This document shows, piece by piece, positions 6,759-13,599 of a DNA stretch of 25,067 nucleotides. How positions within the stretch are numbered: position 1 is the stretch's first letter; every line of letters starts with the position of its first letter. The translations under genes were made by a program, and so were the position numbers. The stretch covers positions 348 to 25,414 of IMG/VR virus record IMGVR_UViG_3300021247_000125; one strand, 5' to 3'. This DNA is from a virus. Under the pieces are notes generated by a model that saw only the letters and a program-made list of their open reading frames with translations, was not told where the DNA came from and did not search any database.

Positions 6759-9419
6759 AAAAGTATCGGAATAGGTTGTTCCAAAGGCGAATACGCGCAT
6801 GAGAAGCGATCCACCAGCAGGCAAAGACGTTGGCGTGGACACGCTAGCCCAATTAACAGCAGGCCAATTAAGCGTTATCGAGCTACCCGTTGTGTTCTTG
6901 AGCGTCAGGAAAATGTAGCTTCCAGAAGCAATGCCAGAGAAGGTGAATGTCGTGTTTCCGGTGAGTCCAATGTAAATGCTAGTCTTTAGGTCTAGGCGCA
7001 CATCCACGGTGCCAGACGTGCCATAACCAAGCTCAGGAACTAGCTTGGCTTGATCGGTTTGTGTAATGCTGAACACGCCATAGCCACCTGTGATGTTCGC
7101 AGAGCCAAGGTTAATTAAGCCAGAACCATCAGAATAAACAATCGATATGCCGTTAGATGCCGTGGCTCCATTGATAAAGCTGGACACATAAGCGTTTCCA
7201 TAGGTCGTATCAACACTAGCTCCAGATATGTTTACTCGTTTAACACGAGAGCCATCAAACACAAAGGCGTAGATGGATGCGGATGGATAGAGACTGGATG
7301 AATACGGGACGGTATAAGTGCCGCCTGTAACTGAAATATCTTGGGTGTAATAGGACTGTCCGCCATCGCTAATTACCAAGCTATTGAATGTCTTACCAGC
7401 AGATGTAGGCGGATTGGTTCCGGGGAAGCAGGCGCAGTCATTAAGATTGACTGATGTAACGCCCTCTAGTCGGAAAGCACCAAACTCATCTCGCGGCCCA
7501 CCGTTAGGCCCGCAAGCATTTACATAAATCAAAGAGACGTTGCTGTTGTAAACAGTCCCGCCAAGCCAGTTGGTGGCTTGATTGGTAATGCCATGAGCAA
7601 AGAAACCAGTGAGGCCATAGTCCCATGTGCATTGAGAAATTCTGATGCCACCAATAGATGTTCCAGCTCGGCCATCTAAGTAAAGACCAACCGATCCAGT
7701 GCCGGGACTTCCAGACGTGTTGAACAAGCAGTTGTCGATGCTGGATTCCGTGACATTACCACCAGCAGTGCCGCCAAGCAATCCGCAGCTCCATAGCGTT
7801 CCAAGAGTAGCCGTTGCGCTGCCTGTAACCGTAGAAGTAACCGTTAGGCTGTTTGTAGCCGCTGAAGCAACCTTCCAACGACCATTGTAGCCGGCCACTG
7901 TTGAGTTGGAGATGACAATGTAATCGCCAGCACTAAAGCCATGAGACGTAGCATTAACCGTAAATGCACTTCCAGAGCCTGTAATGGTGCTGGAGAATGA
8001 CTTCCAAGGCCCGCCGCCCTCAAAGAAGCTGTCTGAAATCTGAATGCTGTTACAGCTATTAACCCAAAGGCACGGAGTGGAGTAGGATGTCTTAAACGAA
8101 CAGCCAGTAACTGTTCCAGCTCCACCAAGGCACTTCAACTGAGTGCCAACATTGCTTGTGCCATAGGTTTTGCACCCAGCCATTTGAAGCCATGTGCCAC
8201 CTTCTGTTGCCTCCCAAAGAAAAGACGTTCCAACATTGTCGCGGCCATCAACATTATTAACGTGAACAGACTGACCATTCTTAATGTGAATGATGGCGTC
8301 AGGATTGTATGTCGGAGGACTAATCGTTATCTTCTGAACGGTAAAGCCACTCAACGTCAGGTTATCAAACCCAACAAACTTCATAAAATAGCTTAGGCCA
8401 GAAGTTGTTAGGCTATTGTAAAAGACCGTTGCGCTTGGGCCATCACCAATGAATGCTGTCTTAATGTCTAGGCCAGTAGCATCAAACAACATATTGTTGT
8501 AGAAGGCGTAGTAGCCAGCCGGAGCATAGATAGCTCCGTCCAATTTAGCTGAACCAACCTTTAAACTGTTAAACGCCCTGACAAAAGGAGCCGCGCAGTC
8601 AGTGCCCTTATCTGGAATAGCGCCAAACCAACGAACGTCCAGCTTGGTTCCAGTTACAACAGAATTACCCTGCGTGCCAACGCCAACTCTATGCCAGCAA
8701 CCAGCCGTTGCTGCTGTGCCATAAACACCACCTGGGACAACTAACGTACCGTCATTATCAACGGAATAGTTGTCGCTAGCCACAAATTGCCAAAGGCCGC
8801 CACCGCCATCACCTGGAGTGCCACCATAAGCCGCCTCAACGATGAATTGCTTATCAACAGCACCTGTATAAGCACGCAAAGCAGCGCGATTGGCAACGCC
8901 GACAGGAGCACTGCTACTGCCCGCTGGGCCTGTAAGATTTTGAGTTACTACCCAAGAGCCAGAAGCCTTGGAATAGACATCTCCATTGGTCGTGCGGAGA
9001 TAAAAGTCGATGTTTACGCCCAATCCAGCAGAAGGAACACCGCTACCCGTGTACCAGACGCTTCCATTGGTTCCATTCGTACCGTTGGTGCCTACGATGG
9101 ATGTTGGACTTCCCCAAGATCCAGACGTCTTAGGGCCGTAAATAGCATTGGCAGTCGTATCAATGTAGAAGTCGCCGTTATTGCCCAAGCCAGAGCTAGG
9201 AGCACCAGAGCCATTTAGGATGGTATTGGTAGAGCCACCGCTTGTTGCAGCGTTAATCGTAATGCCATCCAGTCCGCGACTAATCGTAATGTTAGACCCA
9301 GCCAATAAGTTAACCTCGGCCTCATCCATCATCTTATTCAGACGAATGGCCGTGTCCTTGTTGGAAGCCCAATCCGTGGACTTATCCGTGAAGGTGTAAC
9401 CCTTTTTGATGTCAGACAT
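6747..9419 (-). CDS. Beta-helix tailspike / tail fibre (890 aa)
   Basis: Order of parts: an N-terminal attachment segment (1-60); two copies of a roughly 40-residue module (68-109 and 125-163, each with P-S-x-G-L-G and later a GSW) separated by a collagen-like GTNGTNGTNG; and a further domain to about 255. Then comes a pectate-lyase-type start (WFGAIPDKGTD near 264-274, YAPAGYYAFY near 298-307) opening a right-handed parallel beta-helix that runs to roughly 790. Residues 476-541 are an inserted beta module (SHGFSAGDYIVIS). The C terminus is a beta domain (TGNTTFTFSGIASGSYIFL). Such spikes bind and often depolymerise surface polysaccharide. I cannot assign catalytic residues or substrate. The ATG overlaps the nozzle gene stop by one base (TAATG). 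Confidence 0.8.
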   Translation of the reverse strand: MSDIKKGYTFTDKSTDWASNKDTAIRLNKMMDEAEVNLLAGSNITISRGLDGITINAATSGGSTNTILNGSGAPSSGLGNNGDFYIDTTANAIYGPKTSGSWGSPTSIVGTNGTNGTNGSVWYTGSGVPSAGLGVNIDFYLRTTNGDVYSKASGSWVVTQNLTGPAGSSSAPVGVANRAALRAYTGAVDKQFIVEAAYGGTPGDGGGGLWQFVASDNYSVDNDGTLVVPGGVYGTAATAGCWHRVGVGTQGNSVVTGTKLDVRWFGAIPDKGTDCAAPFVRAFNSLKVGSAKLDGAIYAPAGYYAFYNNMLFDATGLDIKTAFIGDGPSATVFYNSLTTSGLSYFMKFVGFDNLTLSGFTVQKITISPPTYNPDAIIHIKNGQSVHVNNVDGRDNVGTSFLWEATEGGTWLQMAGCKTYGTSNVGTQLKCLGGAGTVTGCSFKTSYSTPCLWVNSCNSIQISDSFFEGGGPWKSFSSTITGSGSAFTVNATSHGFSAGDYIVISNSTVAGYNGRWKVASAATNSLTVTSTVTGSATATLGTLWSCGLLGGTAGGNVTESSIDNCLFNTSGSPGTGSVGLYLDGRAGTSIGGIRISQCTWDYGLTGFFAHGITNQATNWLGGTVYNSNVSLIYVNACGPNGGPRDEFGAFRLEGVTSVNLNDCACFPGTNPPTSAGKTFNSLVISDGGQSYYTQDISVTGGTYTVPYSSSLYPSASIYAFVFDGSRVKRVNISGASVDTTYGNAYVSSFINGATASNGISIVYSDGSGLINLGSANITGGYGVFSITQTDQAKLVPELGYGTSGTVDVRLDLKTSIYIGLTGNTTFTFSGIASGSYIFLTLKNTTGSSITLNWPAVNWASVSTPTSLPAGGSLLMRVFAFGTTYSDTFVAY
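7797..7994 (-). other. Inserted beta module inside the tailspike beta-helix
   Basis: Residues 476-541 of the tailspike have the pattern strand, then SHGFSAGDYIVIS, then NGRWKVASAATNSLTV. This is a variant of a small beta domain often repeated in phage and bacterial surface proteins (hallmark: S/T-x-H-G-h-x-x-G-D, followed by N-G-x-h-x-V). It interrupts the beta-helix after ISDSFFEGGG and before the helix resumes near residue 550. Two related copies lie in the adjacent nozzle gene. Confidence 0.5.
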
Positions 9420-11593
9420 TAGGAGGCAGAAGTTGTGGACGAGAATGCAAGCATACCCGTAATTTTAACTGCGCGAATCTTAGGACGACCAGTGGTAGGA
9501 GTGACACCAATTTGTGCTCCGTAGGCTCGTTTGTTGCCTAGACGACCACGGATAGACTCATCCTCACCAGATGGAATAGGAGCACCAATGATGCTGGAAA
9601 TACTACCGTAAATCTCTGTGCCATCAAGATTTTCTGTTTCCATTGTCATAATGGCATCAGACTCAATTTCGGAAGCACTTTCAATGTGAAGCTCATAGCT
9701 ATTGAACTTCTTTCGATCCATTGTGCCAAAGGTATATTGGCGCGTGTTCAAGAAGCTGCTAATGCTATATTGGGCAGTGCCTTCACCAACGGCTAGAGCC
9801 AAGGTATCAACTGCTGCTGTTCCGCCATCAATCAAGTGAATGCCTCCAAGTTCATTAACGGCATAAAGACTGTTCAAGCCACCAGCGCCAGCACGAATGA
9901 AGTTCTTGATGTTCCAGCCGCGCTGATTGATGTAATCGACGCTTTCCCAACCATCATTAAGGAAATTATAGACAAGCATCATGTTGTTCTCTGTGCTGCC
10001 CTTGGGAGTTACAGCAAGATAGTAACGATTGTCATGGTAGATACCTACGGCATTGTCAATGTAAAGCGGATCAATGTTGTTAATGGTCGGATTGATGGCC
10101 TCAGACAATGGAACACTAACGCCACGAAGATTGTAAAGCTGGTCAAACTCAACGCCGTAAACACCGTTGTCCGACAGGAACATGATTTTGCTGCCCACTT
10201 GAGCAATGGACTTACGGGCGCAGCAGCCCACTTCACGGGTAATTTCACGCACAACGGCATTACCCAAGTCTGCCCCAACACCACTAATAAGATGGATGCT
10301 GTTACGGGTAAATGCAATTAGGTTGTCTTCTGCAAAGGGTTGAAGCGCCACCAGATAATCAGCACTACCAGAAGCAATACGGAACTGATTTTCGATTTGG
10401 TCATAAGTGTTCTGGTCAAGGATGTCGGAAGCAATGATTTCATCCGAGATGTTTCGGGCTGTAATGGTTGGGCTGCCAGACGTTCCTGTGGACAGATACT
10501 TAAACGGCATCCACAGACGACGTTGATGGTAGATGGCCCAATCGGGGCAGGGCATATGGGTGAATCCAAGCCCAATAGACTGACGTTGACCCACAGCCAC
10601 GGTGGTAGCCGCGCTATCGGCGCAATCGGCCTTAAATTTGAACGTAGTGGAGGTTGTGTCGTAAACGCGATATTCCTCAAGGCTATTGAGGCCCGTAGTG
10701 CCCCTATCGCTGACACGAACAAGGTCGCCAATTTGAACGGTATGGCCGCTGGCCGTTACTGTAACCACACCAGACGAAATAACCGTGTTATTTGTAGCCT
10801 GATAGATGACGGGCTGGGTGTACGCACCATTATCAACCAAGACAAACGTAGGCGAAGAGAAATTGCCATCCCATTGCAGGGCTGTTAAGCCATCACGGAA
10901 GATGAACAGATAGTTGAACGCTTGGACAAGATTGACATCCGTAGAGATGGTTACACCGGATGGGTAAGAAATTTGTGTGCTGCTACCATCACTCAATTTA
11001 ACGAGGTTTAGCGAGCTATTCGTGGCTAAAGCGATGTATTCCGTGTTGTTGGTTGCCGGATCGGAAAACAAGCAGCTTCCATAAACGCCGTTAATCGAGC
11101 TATCATCAAGGATGGGAGCGCCAGCGTGGTTGGTGCCAGCGATGGTGTAGGTTTCGCTACCTGTGGCTCCAGCAACAGTGAACGTAAAGGTGTTACTACC
11201 CGTAGATGTAATTGTGCGATTGCCATCAGCGGCAACACTACCAACCAATCCTAAGATGTGGACAAGCGTTCCAGATACAAATCCATGAGCCGTGCTCGTT
11301 GTAACTGTAACGGTTGTAGTAGCGCGGGTTGCGCTAGAAATGGTCTTATTGGCGTAGAGATAGAACGGAACTGTTAAAGCCCGAGTTCCTGTGGTGATGG
11401 GCAGGCCAAAGACAGAGATGCCTTTACGCACCTGCCAAGCCCCATCAACATCCATGCGGCCATTCTGACTGGCCGCCACTTCACCTGGCTTTAACTGATC
11501 GGGACGTAAACGGCTGTTGATACGCTGAAAAGCTGTATCTCCATCATCAACTTGCTGACTGTCCAAACGTCCGTATGTGGTGTAGCGAGGCAT
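9419..11593 (-). CDS. Tail nozzle / tail tube B-like protein (724 aa, T7 gp12-like)
   Basis: The start resembles other nozzle-type proteins: an early R-L-R-P-D-Q-L-K-P-G-E segment, then QNGRMDVDGAWQVRKGIS (45-60), the typical opening motif that introduces a beta-propeller. Later segments fit propeller blades: DWAIYHQRRLWMPF, NSIHLISGVG, KIMFLSDNGVYGVEF and MMLVYNFLNDGWESVDY. Two beta modules are inserted at about residues 84-152 (STAHGFVSGTLVHI) and 271-335 (SGHTVQIGDLVRVS). In T7 the gp12 hexamer forms the conical tail tip that contacts the cell surface. Size (T7 gp12 is about 794 aa) and context, just upstream of the spike gene, agree. No enzymatic motif is seen. Assignment rests on motif pattern and synteny. 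Confidence 0.7.
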   Translation of the reverse strand: MPRYTTYGRLDSQQVDDGDTAFQRINSRLRPDQLKPGEVAASQNGRMDVDGAWQVRKGISVFGLPITTGTRALTVPFYLYANKTISSATRATTTVTVTTSTAHGFVSGTLVHILGLVGSVAADGNRTITSTGSNTFTFTVAGATGSETYTIAGTNHAGAPILDDSSINGVYGSCLFSDPATNNTEYIALATNSSLNLVKLSDGSSTQISYPSGVTISTDVNLVQAFNYLFIFRDGLTALQWDGNFSSPTFVLVDNGAYTQPVIYQATNNTVISSGVVTVTASGHTVQIGDLVRVSDRGTTGLNSLEEYRVYDTTSTTFKFKADCADSAATTVAVGQRQSIGLGFTHMPCPDWAIYHQRRLWMPFKYLSTGTSGSPTITARNISDEIIASDILDQNTYDQIENQFRIASGSADYLVALQPFAEDNLIAFTRNSIHLISGVGADLGNAVVREITREVGCCARKSIAQVGSKIMFLSDNGVYGVEFDQLYNLRGVSVPLSEAINPTINNIDPLYIDNAVGIYHDNRYYLAVTPKGSTENNMMLVYNFLNDGWESVDYINQRGWNIKNFIRAGAGGLNSLYAVNELGGIHLIDGGTAAVDTLALAVGEGTAQYSISSFLNTRQYTFGTMDRKKFNSYELHIESASEIESDAIMTMETENLDGTEIYGSISSIIGAPIPSGEDESIRGRLGNKRAYGAQIGVTPTTGRPKIRAVKITGMLAFSSTTSAS
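10589..10783 (-). other. Beta module 2 in the nozzle protein
   Basis: Residues 271-335 of the nozzle protein (VVTVTASGHTVQIGDLVRVS, followed by LNSLEEYRVYDTTSTTFKF) share the H-x-h-x-x-G-D signature with the modules at 11138-11344 and 7797-7994. Confidence 0.45.
11138..11344 (-). other. Beta module 1 in the nozzle protein
   Basis: Residues 84-152 (TVTVTTSTAHGFVSGTLVHI, then DGNRTITSTGSNTFTFTV) match the same small beta module, with H-G-h-x-x-G and a later N-x-h-x-V/I-T. Confidence 0.45.
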
Positions 11594-11631
11594 TTAGCCC
11601 ATTCTACCAGCAACGCGACGAGCAAAACGCC

Positions 11632-11814
11632 TTATTTATGGGTCTTGCGACGATAATCAATGCCCTTAATGCGGCCTTTGTTGGCCGAGGCATAGAAGAC
11701 TTCCTTGGCTTTCTTAGGGCCATACTCAGCCACCATGTTTTTCATGATGGCTTTGCCTTTCTTAGTGAGGGGCATATTAGCAGGCTTTGCGCTTGCCGTA
11801 TTGAGCTTTGCCAT
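11632..11814 (-). CDS. Small basic conserved phage protein (60 aa)
   Basis: The 60-residue protein is strongly basic, with the core PLTKKGKAIMKNMVAEYGPK and then a YASANKGRIKGID segment. I recognise this as a small phage protein type (KKGK...YG.KKG..VFYAS.NKGKI.G) that is widespread in metagenomic podoviruses without a known role. Its first 38 bases overlap the end of the upstream 48-codon gene in another frame. The high Lys content suggests nucleic acid or membrane contact, but nothing proves it. The 38 bases between it and the next gene (11594-11631) hold nothing I can identify. Confidence 0.75.
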   Translation of the reverse strand: MAKLNTASAKPANMPLTKKGKAIMKNMVAEYGPKKAKEVFYASANKGRIKGIDYRRKTHK

Positions 11815-11923
11815 AGCCCTTACCTTTAGGGCCGTATTCCATCATACGCTCTTTTTTGCCTTCCATCTTCTCGTGCTTCACCATCTGTTTGCGGGAAGCA
11901 TATTTTTCGCCTTTAACGCTCAT
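11777..11923 (-). CDS. Lys-rich micro-protein (48 aa)
   Basis: The 48-codon frame runs from ATG at 11923 to TAA at 11777-11779. The product is very basic and Met/Lys/Gly-rich (KHEKMEGKKERMMEYGPKGK), ending in YGKRKAC. It starts with a 4-base ATGA overlap with the preceding micro-gene and overlaps the following 60-residue gene by 38 bases, which supports a coupled coding chain. The YGPK motif also occurs in the downstream 60-residue protein, so the two may be distantly related. No known function; nucleic acid binding or capsid-interior roles are possible. Confidence 0.6.
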   Translation of the reverse strand: MSVKGEKYASRKQMVKHEKMEGKKERMMEYGPKGKGYGKAQYGKRKAC

Positions 11924-12066
11924 TTGATTGCCTTACGTTTGCTTGGGTTGGGTTGACGAACGACGGTTTTAAGGCCGCTGTCGGGTTTAGCTGGCTTTTG
12001 GCCATACTTAAATTGAATAGCATCTCCAGAAACGGAGACTTGTGCAGTTTTGGTGGTGTAAACCAT
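11920..12066 (-). CDS. Micro-protein of unknown function (48 aa)
   Basis: The 48-codon frame runs from ATG at 12066 to TGA at 11920-11922, overlapping the next ATG by 4 bases. The N-terminal half looks like two short beta strands (TTKTAQVSVSGDAIQFKYGQ), and the C-terminal half is Pro/Lys-rich (KPAKPD, then PSKRKAIK). It could be a short virion decoration or DNA-binding tail; I do not recognise it. The sequence TGCTAAAAT ends 6 bases before the ATG and overlaps the stop codon of the upstream gene, so a dedicated promoter is possible. Confidence 0.6.
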   Translation of the reverse strand: MVYTTKTAQVSVSGDAIQFKYGQKPAKPDSGLKTVVRQPNPSKRKAIK

Positions 12067-12072
12067 GACACT

Positions 12073-12081
12073 ATTTTAGCA
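12073..12081 (-). promoter_or_regulatory. Extended -10-like element before the 48-codon gene
   Basis: TGCTAAAAT on the leftward strand ends 6 bases before the ATG at 12066. It overlaps the TAA stop of the upstream gene, so part of the match is forced by coding. Confidence 0.25.
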
Positions 12082-12318
12082 CGACCATGCCCGCCGACTC
12101 CAATAGTTGGCCGAGAGCTTGTTAGACGTGCCTTTAATGCCGCCAGATCGAGCGCAGTAGGACTTCTTACGTTCTGGAGAAGACTTCTTAATGGTCATAT
12201 TGGCATCGCCAAAACGAATGACTTTGGACTTACCGTTAGCACAGGCACGAACGACAGACTTCTTTCCGCCGCTTATATCGCGTCTTGGGCTGTTGCAAGG
12301 TAGATTGCGTGGGTTCAT
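12076..12318 (-). CDS. Small basic Cys-containing conserved phage protein (80 aa)
   Basis: The open frame extends upstream to a TTG at 12342, but I choose the ATG at 12318, which gives an 80-residue protein beginning MNPRNLPCNSPRRD. Features are a PCNSPRR start, the segment SVVRACANGKSKVIRFGD, and a basic C-terminal half (KKSSPERKKSYCARSGG, then NKLSANYWSRRAWSC). The pattern V-x-x-C/A-x-N-G-K-x-K-h-I-R-F-G followed by a K/R-A-R-x-G segment and a final ANYW is a conserved phage protein type of unknown function. Four Cys residues are present, but they are not arranged as an obvious zinc finger. It sits between the lysis-like genes and the micro-gene chain. Confidence 0.7.
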   Translation of the reverse strand: MNPRNLPCNSPRRDISGGKKSVVRACANGKSKVIRFGDANMTIKKSSPERKKSYCARSGGIKGTSNKLSANYWSRRAWSC

Positions 12319-12354
12319 AGGAATAATGGCCTTAAAACGCAAGGAAATGGGGTT

Positions 12355-12510
12355 TTAGCCCCTATTGGCTTCCTTCCTCCACTTCCAGATGAGGTAGGCA
12401 ATACCAATGAGCCCGCCGATAATACCGACAAGGCTGTTAATTTGACTCAAAGTGAGAGATGCTGCCGTGGGGGTGGCAGCCACAAGAATGTCTTTTTCAT
12501 GCGTGTTCAT
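12355..12510 (-). CDS. Single-span membrane protein, possible holin/lysis partner (51 aa)
   Basis: A 51-codon frame starts at ATG 12510 with a 4-base ATGA overlap with the holin-like gene and ends in TAA at 12355-12357. The product has a polar N terminus, then one strongly hydrophobic segment (INSLVGIIGGLIGIAYLIW, residues 24-42), then a basic tail KWRKEANRG. One span with an outside N terminus and a basic inside C terminus is the layout of small single-span phage holins and some lysis accessory proteins. Coupling to the larger holin-like gene supports a lysis role. No lipoprotein box or spanin periplasmic domain is present. It could also be a holin regulator. Confidence 0.6.
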   Translation of the reverse strand: MNTHEKDILVAATPTAASLTLSQINSLVGIIGGLIGIAYLIWKWRKEANRG

Positions 12511-12923
12511 TTGGAAGTGCGGGAATAGCGTGCGCCGAAGTACCAGAAAATCGCAGTAAACGAGCCAAACAACACCTCCGGTTGCATGGCTGCTTGCTGG
12601 GCTTCAGTGCCTGAGAAGTAGGCTCCTCCGATAATGATGATGGCAATCCATGCCAAAAGCGGGCGAGTGAGTTGTTTTAGGGCTTCAACTGTTAAGTAGA
12701 AATCCGTAACCCAAGGCGAAGCATTGACCGGGATAACAATGGGGGCATCGGTCTTCTGGCTTTCTATGAAAGCGTTCCAGGCCCCCGTTTTTTCAGCCGC
12801 ATCCATCTGAGCCTTAAGCATTGTCACCTTATTCTTCGTATCGAAGTAGTCCGTAACCACATGAAGCGCAGACCCTAATACGCCACCAGAGGCAGCGTTA
12901 AAAAGCATTTCGGCTATGTTCAT
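12507..12923 (-). CDS. Holin-like membrane protein (138 aa, 3-TM holin type)
   Basis: The protein has a weakly hydrophobic, Gly/Ala-rich N-terminal helix (7-27), a charged middle (DTKNKVTMLKAQMDAAEKTG), a conserved-looking NAFIESQK and TVEALKQLTRPLLAW segment, a strong span at about 88-104 (WIAIIIIGGAYF) and a second span near 116-131 (VLFGSFTAIFWYFGARY). This order fits the family described as 3-TM holin for gene-transfer-agent release, in which the last span is followed by a short basic tail. Holins make membrane lesions that time host lysis. Its start overlaps the upstream gene's stop by 4 bases, as does its stop with the 51-residue gene. I recognised no endolysin beside it. Confidence 0.7.
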   Translation of the reverse strand: MNIAEMLFNAASGGVLGSALHVVTDYFDTKNKVTMLKAQMDAAEKTGAWNAFIESQKTDAPIVIPVNASPWVTDFYLTVEALKQLTRPLLAWIAIIIIGGAYFSGTEAQQAAMQPEVLFGSFTAIFWYFGARYSRTSK

Positions 12924-13450
12924 ACGGCTTTAGGATTGGTTAGACGACGGAAAATGAAGTAGGGTAACCAGAGCCACTTTGGCATCTTAATCACCTTTAC
13001 GTTGGTATTTTGCACCACTGGCATCTCGGCATCCCACAGCTTAACACGGATGGGCTTGCCATCAGGTGAGCAGCAGTTGACCAATGACACATTGCGCGTA
13101 GGGGCGCGGCCCTTAGTCCAGTAGTTGTCATATTGACCTAGCTCAACTGTCCCGCTTATAACGCAGTTCTTGAGCTTTAGGCCGTCAATGGCTCCCTTCA
13201 CCGTAACCGAGCCTTGAATGACGCAGGATTGGAATGAATAGGCGTTTCCGCGCACACAATCAATGGAGTCTTCACGACTAGCGGGTATGACCAAGCCACT
13301 AGCCGTGAAGTTGCTCAAGTTGGAACACTTAAACAAGTCGTCCCATTGCATGGGATCGCTTGGAGCCTGCCAATCCTCAGGCGTAATGGTATAGCCGTTG
13401 TCTTGTGGCCCAACATAGCTACGCCAATTAACATCTGAGGTGCCACTCAT
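12920..13450 (-). CDS. Beta-strand repeat protein with hydrophobic aromatic C terminus (176 aa)
   Basis: The middle has short repeated strands typical of a small beta-helix or pentapeptide-like solenoid: SFQSCVIQGSVTVKG, LKLKNCVISGTVELG, then VSLVNCCSPDG. The C terminus is aromatic and basic (KMPKWLWLPYFIFRRL), suited to an amphipathic membrane anchor or to packing into a larger assembly. It is started at ATG 13450, one base after the upstream gene's TGA, and overlaps the holin-like gene by 4 bases. Position between a tail fibre and the holin could mean a tail component or a lysis-related protein. I do not recognise a named family and found no muralytic enzyme motif. Confidence 0.6.
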   Translation of the reverse strand: MSGTSDVNWRSYVGPQDNGYTITPEDWQAPSDPMQWDDLFKCSNLSNFTASGLVIPASREDSIDCVRGNAYSFQSCVIQGSVTVKGAIDGLKLKNCVISGTVELGQYDNYWTKGRAPTRNVSLVNCCSPDGKPIRVKLWDAEMPVVQNTNVKVIKMPKWLWLPYFIFRRLTNPKAV

Positions 13451-13451
13451 C

Positions 13452-13595
13452 TCATTCGGCTTTCTTTTCTTCCTTAGGCTTCAGAGCATCAACGAGCACT
13501 TCCACAGACTTGCGGAGAATTTCGTGTTGCTCGGCTGGCAGAGGAGCGAGGCGGGCGGCGGCGTACAGGTTGTTGAGGGCTTGTTCGGTAGTCAT
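13452..13595 (-). CDS. Small helical protein (47 aa)
   Basis: The frame is open to 13652, but the upstream part lies inside the preceding fibre gene. I choose the ATG at 13595, 4 bases after the fibre stop, giving a 47-residue product. It begins MTTEQALNNLYAAARLAPLP, then a second helix (HEILRKSVEVLVDALK) and an acidic/basic tail (KEEKKAE). Two helices with a Pro turn suggest a small coiled-coil oligomer. Short proteins with an E-x-A-L-x-x-L-x-x-A-A-x-x-A-P pattern occur in other phage tail regions without assigned function. It is one base from the next gene. Confidence 0.6.
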   Translation of the reverse strand: MTTEQALNNLYAAARLAPLPAEQHEILRKSVEVLVDALKPKEEKKAE

Positions 13596-13599
13596 GTTA

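Noticed and set aside
12319-12342. Upstream TTG start for the 80-residue basic gene
   Set aside because: The ATG at 12318 gives the expected PCNSPRR start and leaves a normal gap; the TTG has no supporting signal.
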